DNA of 64,000 bases from Sapria himalayana (taxonomy: Eukaryota; Streptophyta; Magnoliopsida; Malpighiales; Rafflesiaceae): assembly GCA_029783825.1 (NCBI GenBank), contig JAREIK010001466.1, positions 160,047-224,046 of the forward strand, in the 5' to 3' direction. Positions 14,401-26,289 of the stretch are shown piece after piece. A program made the position numbers and the translations under genes. The notes beneath the pieces were generated by a model, which was given only the letters and a program-made list of their open reading frames with translations, was not told the DNA's origin and searched no databases. How positions within the stretch are numbered: position 1 is the first letter of the stretch; the number at the start of each line of letters is the position of its first letter.

Positions 14401-14993
14401 ATACATAAGTATTTTTCTAGTGGATATAGCTAGTCATGCTGAATGACTAGTGAATCACATAAATTTCTATGTTTCTAGATTATTATTTGATTTTCTACTA
14501 TGATACTTCTGGTTGTAGATATATCATTTTTAACTTTTCTTCTTCTTCAGAATCTATAAATTTACAAATCTTGGTAGTGGAATTACTAACAATGTCCCAT
14601 CTCAAATCATAAAGCCAACAAATTCATCAAGTTTTCTAAGCTAGGAAATATTTTTTTCATGACTAGTTGACTTTTTGATAAAATCAAAAGAATTCTACTT
14701 AGTAATGATTAAAGGATTATACTTTGAAAAATTTAACTTATTATCTAATTTAAATTTTCTAGCATCATTAAGATCATTACCAAAACATTAGTATTTGGAT
14801 TATATTGTTCTTTTTGATTTAGAATATTTAGTCTAAAAATGCCTTGACATATGAAAGGAACCCTCACTAACAATAAATGTAGTTGATGGTCTATATTTAT
14901 TGTATATTTTTAATATATTCATAATAGAATAAGTTGAATATCTTAATTTCTTTTAGAATAAGTGTCATGATAGTCTATATGGAGGAAATAATT
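11479..14993. other. AT-rich region without recognisable genes
   Basis: Mixed-complexity sequence, not simple repeat. I looked for transposase, retroelement and host-gene motifs on both strands and found none I trust. The short open frames here (11562-11795, 12190-12393 and 13743-13934, all minus) have no family features. The region probably belongs to CACTA element A, ends at the CACTA terminus of B at 14994, and may contain further captured intron or UTR. Confidence 0.5.
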
Positions 14994-15425
14994 CACTACA
15001 AGAAAATTCCCAAATAGCTAGGGACAATTCCCTAGCTAAATGGGGGGTTTCCATCACTAAATAGGATATTACGATGGATTAACGATGGAAGCTTTTCAAA
15101 TATAAAGAGCTCGTCTCTAAAAATTAGTGAGGGAATGAGTCCCTAGCTAAAAAATTTTAGCAACGGAATATCCCTAGATAAAATAATAATTTTTCTAGCT
15201 AAATTAGCAAGTTAAATGTGAGTTTCCATCGCTAAACAGATATAACGATGGAACCTTTTCCAATCTAAAGTGTTTGTGGCTAAAAATTAAGGAGGGAAAG
15301 AGTCCCTAGCTAAAAATTTTTAGCAACTGAAATGTCCCTAGCTAAAATAATTATTCCCTAGCTAAATTAGCAAGGGAAAATTCCCTAGCCAAATTAGTAA
15401 GAGAAAAATCCCTAGATATTTTCAT
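14994..15425 (-). repeat. 3' terminus and subterminal repeats of CACTA B
   Basis: Begins with CACTACAAGAAAA and ATT just outside. The next 430 bp repeat GCTAGGGA, TCCCTAGC, TAGCTAAA and GATGGAA in both orientations, the pattern of subterminal transposase-binding repeats in CACTA elements. The inverted counterpart at 53890-54386 ends element C, and similar sequence borders D (56530-56765) and E (58814-58920 plus 62395-62530). Confidence 0.85.
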
Positions 15426-15890
15426 TTCAAAACTAAATTCAGAATTTTATTTTTTTTTCAAAAAATTTAATTAAAAAATTTAATATTTATATATTAAATT
15501 GAATAAAAACACAAACTATAAACGATAATTTATTATTAATAAAAAATAAAATCATTTAATAAATTATTCTGATAAACTATTTTACATAATTAAAACAAAA
15601 ACATAACAAAATGTTATTACATCTTATTCATCAATGTATCTAGCAATAGTGCATAAAGTATAATCTATCCGTGCATTAACATTACAATCTTTCTCTCAGC
15701 TCCTCTGATCACCATCTTTCTACTGTGACAAAGCTGTCTGAGTAATGATGCGTCAAGCTTAGTGAAAAATTCTCTCTTCTACAAACTTCATATGGAAAAC
15801 ATTGTGGTATCATATCTATACAAAAATTAAAATAATCAATCAAATCAAAACTAATAAATAAATAATTTCTATTTTGATAAATATATAATA
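15426..15890 (-). repeat. Conserved 3' internal block of the CACTA family
   Basis: Matches the complement of 53480-53890 in C and 62530-62775 in E, with the recognisable phrase TTCATCAATGTATCTA and the following AGTGCATAAAGTATAATCTA. The right half, from about 15645, occurs a second time at 16857-17090, so B has duplicated this part together with the adjoining minisatellite. Confidence 0.75.
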
Positions 15891-15967
15891 CTATAATATA
15901 TATGTACATATATCTAGCATTTCACTAGTTACATATATTACTATAGTATATATGTACATATATATTG

Positions 15968-16000
<33 letters not shown>

Positions 16001-16660
16001 TATATAGAAGTATAAATGTATATATACATACATATATATATATATATATATACATATATACTATAGTGTATATGTTTACATGGGTATATATGTATATGTA
16101 CATATATACTGGTATATATGTACAAGTATTTATATGTACATATATACTCGGTATATATACATATATACTACAGTGTATATGTACATATATAAATGTAAAT
16201 ATATACACTGTAGTGTATATGTATACATTGTTATATGTATATGTATATATATACATGTATATATATACAAGTATTTATATGTACATATATACTTAGTATA
16301 TGTACATATATACTAAAGTGTAAATGTACATATATACATGTACACATATACACTGTAGTATATATGTACATATATATGTACTTGTATGCACATATACACT
16401 ATAGTGTATATGTACAAGTATGTACATATATACTGGTAAATGCTTGTACATATATAACAATGTATACATATACACTACAATATATATGTACATATACACT
16501 ACAGTGTATATGTACATATACTACAGTGTATATATGTACATATACACATATACTAGTAAATATTTGTACATATATACTAGTATATATGTGTGTGTGTGTG
16601 TATTTTATACAGGTATATATGTATATATACATATATACTTGTATATATGTATAAGTATTT
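15890..16660. repeat. Minisatellite built of short palindromes (TATATGTACATATA type)
   Basis: About 770 bp of alternating short self-complementary words: TATATGTACATATA, TACACTATAGTGTA, TATACTAGTATA and near-palindromes such as TATACTGGTATA. Spacing is irregular, about 25-35 bp. Because each word is its own complement, both strands give similar open frames rich in Tyr, Ile, Met and Thr; these are artefacts. The same repeat recurs at 17090-17783 and, in element C, at 52265-52640 and 53232-53420. Confidence 0.9.
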
Positions 16661-17090
16661 ATTTTAAAGTAGAGCATAAATAACTATTATGGAGAATAAA
16701 CATCAAACACCTAAAAATTTTGTCACAAACATAAAAAACATAAACAAACACATAATCATGGATGCAAAACTCATCTTTGTTTGTTTGAAATTTGTAACTA
16801 GATTTTATAGGATAAAAGTTCAATACATACATACGTACATACATACATATAGTGCATAAAGTATAATCTATTCATTAAATTGATGTTGCTTTATCTTCCC
16901 CAGCTCCTCTGGTCACTAGCTTTCTGGTGCGACAAAGTTGTCCTAGTCACGGCGCATCAAGTCTAGTGAAAAATCCCTTCTCTTCTATAAGCTTCGTATG
17001 AAAAATATTGTAGTGCCATATCTGTACGAAAATTAAATAGTCAATCAAATCAAAATAAATAAATAAAATAAGTTCTATTTTGATAAATAT
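16661..17090. repeat. Second copy of the B 3' block in a 1.2-kb tandem duplication
   Basis: 16857-17090 repeats 15645-15890: CATAAAGTATAATCTA, then the GCTCCTCTG(A/G)TCAC and TCTAGTGAAAAAT regions, then TTCTATTTTGATAAATATATAATACTATA. It is followed by another palindrome minisatellite. 16661-16856 holds the first copy of the AGTAGAGCATAAA unit that recurs at 17784-18600. Confidence 0.8.
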
Positions 17091-17783
17091 ATAATACTAT
17101 AGTATATATGTAAATATATACTATAGTTTATATGTACATATATACAAGTGTATACATATGCACTATATTATATATATACAAGTACACTATAGTGTATATG
17201 TACATATACTATAGTGTATATATGTACATATAAATATGTAAAAAAACTACAGTGTATTTGTACATATAAACCAGTATATATGTACATATACATATAGCCT
17301 AGTATATATGTACATATACATATATACTGGTATATATGTACAAGTATTTTTATGTACATATATACTCAATATATGAACATATACACTGTAGTGTATATGT
17401 ACATATATACTAGTGTATACATATATACTATAGTGTATATGTACATATATATGTACATGTATGTACATATACATTGTAGTGTATATGTACAAGTATTTAC
17501 ACATATACTGGTAAATACTTGTACATATATACCAGCATATACATATTCACTACAGTGTAAATGTACATATACTATAGTTTATATATGTACATATATTGAG
17601 TATTTATATGTACATATAATGAAGTGTATATGTACATATATACTGGTATATGTGTACATACATATATACTGGTATATATGTACATATACACAAAAACTAG
17701 TAAATACTTGTACATATATACTAGTATATATGTATATGTGTACAAATACATATATACTGGTATATATGCACAAGTATTTATAT
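17090..17783. repeat. Second palindrome minisatellite array of element B
   Basis: Same word set as 15890-16660: TATATGTACATATA separated by TACTGGTATA, CACTATAGTGTA and AGTATTTATATG. It follows the duplicated 3' block, so block and array were copied as one unit. Confidence 0.9.
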
Positions 17784-18559
17784 AAAGTAGAGCGTAAGCA
17801 CCAAATATAAAGCATGAAGATCAAACAGCTATATATTCTGTTATAAGCATAAAAAATCATCTTGGTTTGTTCAAAATTACGTTGAACCTGAAAATATAAG
17901 GCACAATAAATTAACAACTAGATTTTACATGATGAAAGTTCAATAGATACATACATTTATACACACATGGATACATACATACATATATGACCTTTTTCTC
18001 TTCCCTCTACAAGTATTTAGATAAAGTAGAGCATAAATATTCATAATGAAGCATGAACATCAAACAGTTAGATAGTCTATCATAAGCATTAAAAAAGGAA
18101 CAAACACCTTAACCAGGGCTACAAAAATCATCTTTGTTTGTTCGAAATTATGTTGAACCTGGAAACACAAGGCACAATAAATTTGTAACTAGATTTTATA
18201 GGATGAAAGTTCAATACACACACACACACACACACACACATGGATACATACATACATATATGACCTTTTTATCTTCCCTCTACAAGTATTTACATAAAGT
18301 AAAGTGTAGACACCCATCATAGAGAATGAACATCAAACAGTTAGATATTCTATCATAAGCATAAAAAAATGGAACACCACCTTAGAACCAGGGCTAAAAA
18401 ATATCTTTGTTTGTTCGAAATTGTGTCGAACCTAAAAACACAAGGCACAAAAAATGTGCACCTGAATTTTACAGGATGAAAATACAATACATACACACAC
18501 ACGCACACACGCACGTACACACACACACACACACACACATACATACATACATACATACA

Positions 18560-18595
<36 letters not shown>

Positions 18596-18600
18596 TATAT
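17784..18600. repeat. Three tandem copies of a 240-300-bp unit ending in CA/CATA microsatellites
   Basis: Units start near 17784, 18023 and 18295 with TAAAGTAGAGCATAAA-like sequence. Each continues through ATCAAACAG, ATCTTTGTTTGTTC and ACAAGGCACAATAAAT to GATGAAAGTTCAATA and a run of ACATAC or CACACA. A fourth, earlier copy is at 16667-16856. The last unit ends in about 45 bp of CA repeats and about 50 bp of CATA repeats (18495-18590). Short open frames inside are not genes. Confidence 0.85.
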
Positions 18601-20094
18601 ATAAGAACAAGCTAAAATAAATGAATAAATTTTAACATATGAATGTTTGAAATTGCATCATCAATAAAAAACCATACTTATAACCAGATGGAAGACATAG
18701 CTTATAAAATTATAATTTATTAGTGAGGCCTTGATTTTGGATAGCACCCTAAATCAAGAGAAAAGAAGGACCTACATGAACTTACCTAGAGAGAGGATAT
18801 TAATGAAAGCACATCATTATCATACTCTTAATATATTTAGGATTAATAAATTATTAAAATATTACAATTGAATATTTGTTTTTCTCTGACCAATTATAAT
18901 TTGTAAAAGAATATTAATGCTAGATGTTTGATAAAGTTTCTAGGTATCCTCAAAATTAAAAAAAAATGCTTAAATGATGAATACTTAACATCATGTTCAC
19001 TCCTAAAAATAAGAACTACAAGAAAAGCATTATTCAATAATATCATTGGAGGTTGTACCCATAATACAAGACCCTTACTTAGTGCAAGATTTATGAGATA
19101 TTGATATCTCAATAATATTCATTCAAAAATCAATAAAAGCTTTCTCTAATACATCTCAAATACAAGACATATTGTCCTTTGACAAAGATACTTGTCATCA
19201 CATCAATACAATGACCTCTAATATATACATACAAAATAAGAACTTCTAAAGTAATCATGATCTACTGGACACGACTTTTAAATCTCACCAAGAAAGAGAG
19301 ATAGAAATGAGCATTAAAAGACTTGATGATCTCAATCCAAAGATGTATATACTAAATAGATACATTCAAAATCTATTTTAAATGAGTTTTCTATCATATC
19401 AGTTGATCCAGTTTAGAATAATGAGTTAGACATTCCAATTACATTATAGACAAATGTATATAATAAAGAGGGACCGAGGGAAAAGATTGATCGACAAGAC
19501 TATGTTGGTAATGAATGATTTTACATAGCCTTATAATATTGATTTTTGGAACACATTATTTCATAAGATTAACATGACCACTAATAGGTTTTTACTTTCT
19601 ATTTATCATCACATATATAAAAAATGTATTAGTTAGATATAAAGAATACATTCCTTTATAATAATTTATCTAAAAAAATGCTTATGTAGTACTCATTAGG
19701 ATTTATTGTTCCTGAAAGCAGAGAACATATATATGATATACGGAATATGAAAGGCAATTTATAGCTTCAAGCAGTCTCCCAAGAAATGATTTAATCATTT
19801 TACTCAATATTTACTATATTTTCTCATAGAAATATGTCAAAATTTTTTATTTTTTTAAGATGATCAAGATATTAGTATGTAAAACTAATTGTATATAATA
19901 ATAATGAACTAATTACATGAGATAATCAGTTTGATATATCTAAACTAAAATCTACAAACCAAGTTTCAGACATTATTTGAAATATCTGAATTTTTTTTTA
20001 GTATTAAGATCAAATACTCAAAAAGTATGACAACTCTTTCGTAGAGATAATAAATTATATATATTTTATTTGATAAGATATATCATGATTTACA
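18601..20094. other. Unassigned AT-rich region within element B
   Basis: Ordinary-complexity sequence where the second CACTA gene of B should lie, given the order in C. I could not recognise the Transposase_24-like domain here, so that gene is deleted or decayed beyond recognition. The 72-codon open frame at 18894-19112 (minus) has no features of a known family. Confidence 0.4.
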
Positions 20095-20440
20095 TTGTTG
20101 GCTTACTACTTGATCTAAATATAGTTATGCATAAAGCTTTTATAGTTATACATATAGTAAGATACAATTATTTATAGTTATATGTTATTATACATATATT
20201 ATATATAGTTATAAATATTTTTATATAGTTAAACATATAGTTATATATAGATATATTCATACAAATAGTTATACATAATATATACAAAGTTATAAACAAA
20301 TATATTGGTTTACATATATGTATGCATATATGCATACATAGTTACAAATATAGTTATATTTAATTATATAGAGTGTTATAGTTATACAAATATTTATATA
20401 TAGTTAGACACATATAATTAAACGTAATGTTGTATGTTGT
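20095..20440. repeat. Outlying copy of the ATAGTTATAC satellite
   Basis: Carries the order AAGCTTTTATAGTTATACA, GATACAATTATTTATAGTTA, ATATTCATACAAATAGTTA and TTACATATATGTATGCATA. This is the monomer order of the large array at 26290-30200, so it is a dispersed unit of the same satellite. Confidence 0.75.
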
Positions 20441-20829
20441 TTAAGCATAAAAAAATGAATTATTATTAGATGAAAACTTTTTTCATGTGCAATATCTCTC
20501 TTATGTCTTGATTCTTATAGTAAAAGATAAAATAAATGAGATTACGGATTCATTTTATTCATTTTTATTAATATATGAAATATGTGAAAAATTCTTCTCA
20601 TTTATAATATTTCAAAAAACATATTGGAGAAGAAAGAATTGTGTCTAACAAATCTTTTTGTTTGGATATACCAACAAGATAAATCTCAACATATTTAATG
20701 ATAAGTATAATTATAGCTCATAAAAAAACATTTGAACGAATGAATGAACAAAAATAAATAAATTTTATGATTGAACAAAAAGGATAGATAATTAAAGAAG
20801 ATTGAAACATGATGAGAAGTTTGTATGAT

Positions 20830-21196
20830 TTCTTATAAAAGTTTTATACCACCACATTACATATTTAGGGGTCAAAATATCAAATATATTACTTTTAACA
20901 CTTATTTTCATGAAGTGAATTGCTTCAAATCATTCTTTTATAATGATAACAAAACAAAAATATTTTTTTCGTGAATTATGCCCATAATAATTGGCATTAC
21001 ATTTTAAAAATATTGTCACAATGACAAGATGAATGTGGTATTAATTGCAGCGATATTGTTGGATCCTTGTTATAAGTTAAAATACGTGAAATTTTATTAT
21101 TCAAAATTTTAAGATACTACCGAGATTAAAAAGATAATAAGAAATATAAAATCTTTTATAAGTAAATTTACCAATAATATTCATTACCACTATTAA
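20830..21196 (+). pseudogene. hAT transposase scrap
   Basis: Two short stretches in different frames resemble plant hAT transposases of the DAYSLEEPER/RICESLEEPER type. The first, at 20835-20930, reads KFYTTTLHI then GSKY, followed by broken sequence. The second, from 21029, reads MNVVLIAAILLDPCYKLKYV then KFYYSKF; the xLDPxYKLxYV motif is characteristic of the C-terminal half of these enzymes. Stops and frame changes make it dead. No inverted ends were found near it, so I cannot say whether it is a separate insertion into CACTA B. It is unrelated in frame or position to the better-preserved hAT at 58921-62394. Confidence 0.65.
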
Positions 21197-21628
21197 AAAA
21201 ATACTTCTAACTGTATTATTAATACTCTCAAAACTCTAAAAATAATAACAATAATATAGAACACTATTAAATTATTTTGTAACATAAAAAAAATTAGGGA
21301 ATACATGTAAGTAGTCTTACGACTACACTACGATGTTGGAGTATAAATGGGACCACGACTACTAGTATGTTGTGGTTATTATTTGAATTGAAAACTTCGA
21401 AACTCAAACAAGAAATAAAAATGCAGAAATAGAAATTAGATAGATATTCATGAGCACAAACATCACATCATAATAAGGTGGGCGCCATCTACTGGACAAA
21501 ATAAAACATAGAACAAATAATAGAGATACGATGAACAAGCATGTATTTTAGAATAAAACACACCGATAGATTTCAACAAAATATAGACAGTCTTTGATAG
21601 TTTAATATTATAACAAAATTATAACAGT
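21197..21628. other. Spacer 3' of the TNP2 pseudogene
   Basis: No gene seen. Its right end (GCGCCATCTACTGGACAAAA near 21482, ATGAACAAGCATGTATTTTA near 21530) matches, inverted, the spacer after TNP2 in C at 49330-49410, including the start region of the second CACTA gene. Homology is then lost leftwards. Confidence 0.5.
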
Positions 21629-24600
21629 TTAATTATCATCATCACTGTCATCCTTCAATGAATTTTCTCATATTTTGTCTGATTCTGATAGAAGTTCGAA
21701 CTCATCTTTAGATAGAAATTGATCATCTTCAATTTCTACTAGGCCACCATTTGAGTCACATAAATTTTCTGGATATTCATCTACATGCATAGGCTCAATA
21801 TTATTTATGTCATCTTCCTGGAATTCTAGTGTAATATCTAAGTCTGCACTTCTTTGTTGAGATGTTGGTGCTTGAAAATTTGATCGAGCTTTGATTTTGC
21901 AAATTTCCCATCAATCACTATTATCACGAGATAAACTCGGATATGTATAATAATATACTTGAGCAGCTTGAACTACCATAATAAATGGCTCATAATGATT
22001 ATATATAAGTTTATGCTTAACATCCACTAGCTTATAATCTGAATGAATCTTTGTGCCTGTATTTCAGGTATATCTAAGTTTATGCGTAACATCCACTAGC
22101 TTATAATCTGAATGAATCTTTGTGCCCATATTTCATGTATGATCAAACCATACGCACTTTAATATTACAATCCTATTATTTTCGAGTCTATGATACTCCA
22201 ACTCAATAACTTCTTTGAGTTGAGCATAATAATCAATCTCATATGCACTATAACATGAGCCTTTACTTTGTTTTAGAAGAACCATGCCCAATTGTATGAA
22301 ATTTATATCCATTAACAAAATGCCTAGGATTGGTTGTCACATTTCTAAATGGGCATTTACTTTGATTCAAAATGAAAATATTTGAATCTCCATTTGAAGG
22401 ATCAATTGCCCGTGACATAAATTTAAAAAATGATATTAACAAATAAAAGATACTAATAAATTAAATAATTCAAAAATTTAAAACTTATTAATTCTCACAT
22501 AATTTTTGAACCAATTCGCAAATTTAGTTTTTCTAGAATATAATCGAAATCATTACTGGAAATTACTGGTTACCTATATTTTAACTGTTCAATATAAATA
22601 CTGCAGAAATATAAAAAAAGAGAAAAATATATATCAATTTTTAATAATTCCTATTAAAGATAAAATTAAATTATGATTAAACCTACAACCATTATAGGTA
22701 TACATACTCAATATATGATGCAACCTCCTCACAATAAAGTAAAACGTAGCTCCGGGTTGCTTTGTACTCTTTATCTATCATACATCTTTTCATTATTCTT
22801 CCAAATGCTCTTTCTGGGTGCTTGAAGATAGATAGTTTGTCCATATAATCATCTTCTACCATCACATGACCTTTATCATTCTGAGGCACATTTCTATTCT
22901 TTGTTTTGACATGATACTCAAAATAATAAGAACAAAATGATGATGCTTCTTCTACTAAATATGCATTGAAAATTGAACCTTCAACTTTTGCATTGTTTCT
23001 AACATTCAATTTCAACTTACGAAGATACCTACAATCACAATGTTAAATTTCAATTATATTAATTTACAATATTACTTTATGTATGAAATAATAAAACATA
23101 GCAAATTATATATATTTACCTCTAAAAAGAACACATCCACCTGTATTGCAATGGCCTTGCTATCCTTGCTTTATATGCCAAATGGACTGGCAAATGCTTC
23201 ATCGAGTCAAAAAATCTTGATGATAATATCGATTCAAACTTACAAATAATAAGTGGAATGTCATTCTCCAGCCTCACCATGTCATCTATTTTGATTGTGG
23301 TTGCAGTTAGTTGTTTGAAAAACAAAGTTCTATAAGGACCTTTCAAAGACGTAGGGTAAGTAATTCATTGAATGCAATTGGTATTAATTTCTGCATAAAT
23401 ACATGACAGGCATGACTTTTTATTCCAAATATATTAAGATTCTTCATATCAACGCATCTACCCATATTTGACACATATTCATCAATAAATTTCAAAATTT
23501 TAATCCATTCACACAACATCTGTCTTGCCTTCTTATCAAGTGTGTAGCAAGCTTTAGAAAATTTTCTTGTTGCCTCATTCAGTTTCAATTCAGGATGCCG
23601 ACAGTAATCATTCAGCTCTTGTCTTGATTTTAAAGTGTCTTTTGTTTTTTTGTCTACATTAAGGACAGTGTTGAAAATATTGTCAAACATAATTTTTTCA
23701 ATATGCATTACATCTAAGTTATGATGAATAAAATTGGAATTCCAATAGGGAAAGTCCCAAAATATAATATGTTTCTTCTAGCCAAATATTTTTCCTATTG
23801 GTCCATTACTTCCAGTAGCATCCTTTTTGATTACCTTCTTCAAACACAAACTCTGAATCTCTGTCATAATATCATCTCCTGAATGAACTGCTGGTGCAAC
23901 TGTAATCGTAGTTTTATTTTTTCTAAATACAGTTTTATTTCTTTGAAATGGATGATTCGTAGGTAGAAACTTATGATGGCTATCAAACCATGATTGTTTA
24001 CCACTAAATTTGATGGTAAATGGATCAAAATTTGTCATGCAATATGGGCATGCGAATCATTTTGCAGTACTCCAACGAGACAACATTGGATATGCAAAAA
24101 AGTCACTTACCATCCACATAAGGGCCGCCTGCATAATGAAATTTGTGTCTTTGAGATATCATATGTATTCATGCCAACATCCCACAAATGATTTAAATTT
24201 ACAATAAGAGACAGTAAAAAAATATTCAGCATGTCTTTTGGATTTTTTGGCCCTAGAACTAATTTTGACAAAAACATATATTGCTTCTTCATACACAACC
24301 ATAGAAGCAAGTTATAAGGTGTCACTATCATTGGCCATGTTGAATAATATTATCTAGTTTTCACAAATGGTTGAAATCCAACACTGTAGAGACCCAATCT
24401 CAGATTTCAACTTTTAGCTGTGAAATCTTGATTTCTATGATTAAAATGCTTCCAAGCAAGTGAATCTGATGGATGCCTAATTACCTCTTATTCCACCTCA
24501 TGCTCAGAATGCCACCTCATATCATTTTCTATAGAATTTTATGCATATAGTCTCTGTGATCGAAGAATTAATAGAAAATAATACATCTTCTTAAATGCAA

Positions 24601-25122
24601 CTTTTAATTTTTGTCATGTATCTACAACACGAGATGCCTTCTTAAATCGAGGATGATCAACTAACTTACAACTAATTAAATCACAATCACCACCCCAATA
24701 TAACGTACATCCATTGAAACAATAATGAATTTTTTTCCATTGGTAGAACCATTCCTCATAGTAACTACTTAGTATTGTAACAGTTGTTAGTGATCAAATT
24801 ATTATCCGAAACAACCTCCTTCATTAGTTATGTCACCTGATCAAATAATTTCTCAGACATATGATTTTTTTGACTTAATGCTCATAAGTCAAGCCTCAAG
24901 TGAGAATTACAAATGTGTTTTAAAACCAAGCAACAACTCTTTATATGTAGCTTTAAGCATTTCATAAAATTTCTGAGCTTCAGGATTAGGTGGTTCATCC
25001 ATATAATCCATATTGAAATCAGCACCAGTAGCTTCCGTTATCATTCTATGGTATGTGTTTGATGATTCTTCACCACAAGCAAATGATTCAGTACTCTCAT
25101 TTTGGTCAATGTTCAGAGCCAT
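21629..25122 (-). pseudogene. CACTA TNP2 transposase pseudogene of element B
   Basis: Reads right to left from MALNIDQNESTESF at 25122, with GADFNMDYMDEPPNPEAQKF near residue 35. The tnp2 transposase core follows in broken frames: HMSEKLFDQVT near 24850; IHYCFNGC-like near 24730; IRHPSDSLAWKHF near 24480; WPMIVTPYNLLLWLCMKKQ near 24310; NHLWDVGMNTYDISKTQ near 24170. A DUF4218-like part follows at 23708-22692 (RQMLCEWIKILKFIDEYVS, FFDSMKHLPVHLAYKARIAR, KAKVEGSI-like, AYLVEEASSFCSYYFEYHV), then DUF4216 at 22330-21629 (EIDYYAQLKEVIELEYHRLE). A conserved intron with GT...AG lies at 23029-23119. Stops and frameshifts are frequent. In life the protein would cut CACTA ends in the nucleus. It is the only copy here keeping the N-terminus and core. 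Confidence 0.85.
22011..22148 (-). repeat. 69-bp tandem duplication inside the DUF4216 region
   Basis: Two copies with a 69-bp period (23 codons) starting at 22011 and 22080, sharing AACATCCACTAGCTTATAA and GAATGAATCTTTGTGCC. The same in-frame duplication is present at 48761-48898 in element C. Confidence 0.9.
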
Positions 25123-25663
25123 TGTACTTTACCCATGATAAATCCAAACAAAATAAATTGGCACAAAGCCATATTAAGCCAAATAGTATCTTATAGTGTT
25201 TGCATCATGAAAAGGGATATTCTAACACTTGTGATGATTATATGGACACTTAATTTTTTCTCCATCCATCCATCTCAATTGACTACATGCAAAATTGATG
25301 AATGTTTCAAGCCCACTCAAAAAATATTTATTTAAAATTTCATTCATAAACTTTTTGTACATCCACTGATTATTTGAACTCATTTTCTCCTATTTTATTC
25401 ACAAAAAATAATGCTTAATCATTATTTAGAATTAAACATTTTATTACTTCAAAATATATTAATAATTAAATATAATTACATATAGATTAATATTTAAAAA
25501 TTAAATATCATGAATATAGCGGTAATGTGTTTGTAGAATCTACATGAATAGATAAAATGATTATTAGCATGATAAAGATTAATAGATATCACGGTAATAC
25601 TAGATAAAGGGAGCAACATAAGATAATGCACAATAAATGAGAGCAAAAAAGAATGACATTTAA
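25123..25663. other. 5' flank of the TNP2 pseudogene
   Basis: AT-rich, no gene. It would hold the 5' leader of TNP2 on the minus strand. I see no motif that fixes a transcription start. Confidence 0.4.
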
Positions 25664-26056
25664 AGTTTGAAGTGGGAAAGGGGGAGAGAGAGACAGAGAA
25701 GGTGAGGAAAGAGAGAGAGAGGGGTAGAGAAATAGAGAGATGGGGAGTGAGAGAGAGATAGAGAAAGAGATAGATAGATAGATAGATAGATAGAGAGATA
25801 GAGAGATAGAGAGAGTGTGTGTGTGTGTGTGAGAAAGGAAAGAGGGAGAGGGAGAGAGAGAAAGGGGGAAGAGGGGGAGAGAAATGGAAGAAGGGAGATA
25901 GAGGGAGATAGAGGGAGAGAGAGGGAGAGAGGGAGAGAGAACAAGCAAGAAAGGAGAGTGAGAAATAAAATAATAAGAGAGAGTGAGAGAGTGTGACAGA
26001 AAGAAAAAGAGGAAGAGAGTTACACAGAAAGAATTAGAGGGAGAGAGAGACACATA
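25664..26056. repeat. Polypurine tract, (GA)n with GGGA, GATA and GT runs
   Basis: Almost 400 bp in which the plus strand is nearly all purine: GAGAGAGA, GGGAGAGAG, AGATAGAT and AAGAAAAAGAGG, broken by one GTGTGTGT run. The minus strand is polypyrimidine and gives open frames rich in Leu and Ser that are artefacts. Mirror-symmetric GA tracts of this size can form triplex (H-) DNA. It lies 0.5 kb upstream of the minus-strand TNP2 start. Confidence 0.9.
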
Positions 26057-26289
26057 GAGAATATACTATTAGAATCAGGAGTATATAAAATAAAAAAAAT
26101 TTCTTTAGTACAAACCTATCAAATATTACATCTTTTTTCATACATAAGTTCATATATGAGCCTGAGGCACAAGGGCTAGGAATAGGTAAGAGTACAACCC
26201 TTATTTGTATTATACCATATATGAGCCTGACCAACAGACACTCTCACGCTATGTGCTTACATATTGTTGATATTATATCTTTTGTCATT

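Noticed and set aside
16235..16683. Overlapping Tyr/Ile/Met/Thr-rich frames on both strands
   Set aside because: They arise from a minisatellite of palindromic words, so both strands give the same kind of frame.
18895..19112. 72-codon minus-strand frame as the missing second gene of CACTA B
   Set aside because: No Transposase_24 signature or coiled coil; composition like the surrounding AT-rich sequence.
25589..26053. 154-codon Leu/Ser/Pro-rich open frame on the minus strand
   Set aside because: It is the translation of the polypyrimidine strand of a GA tract; both alternative frames are open too.
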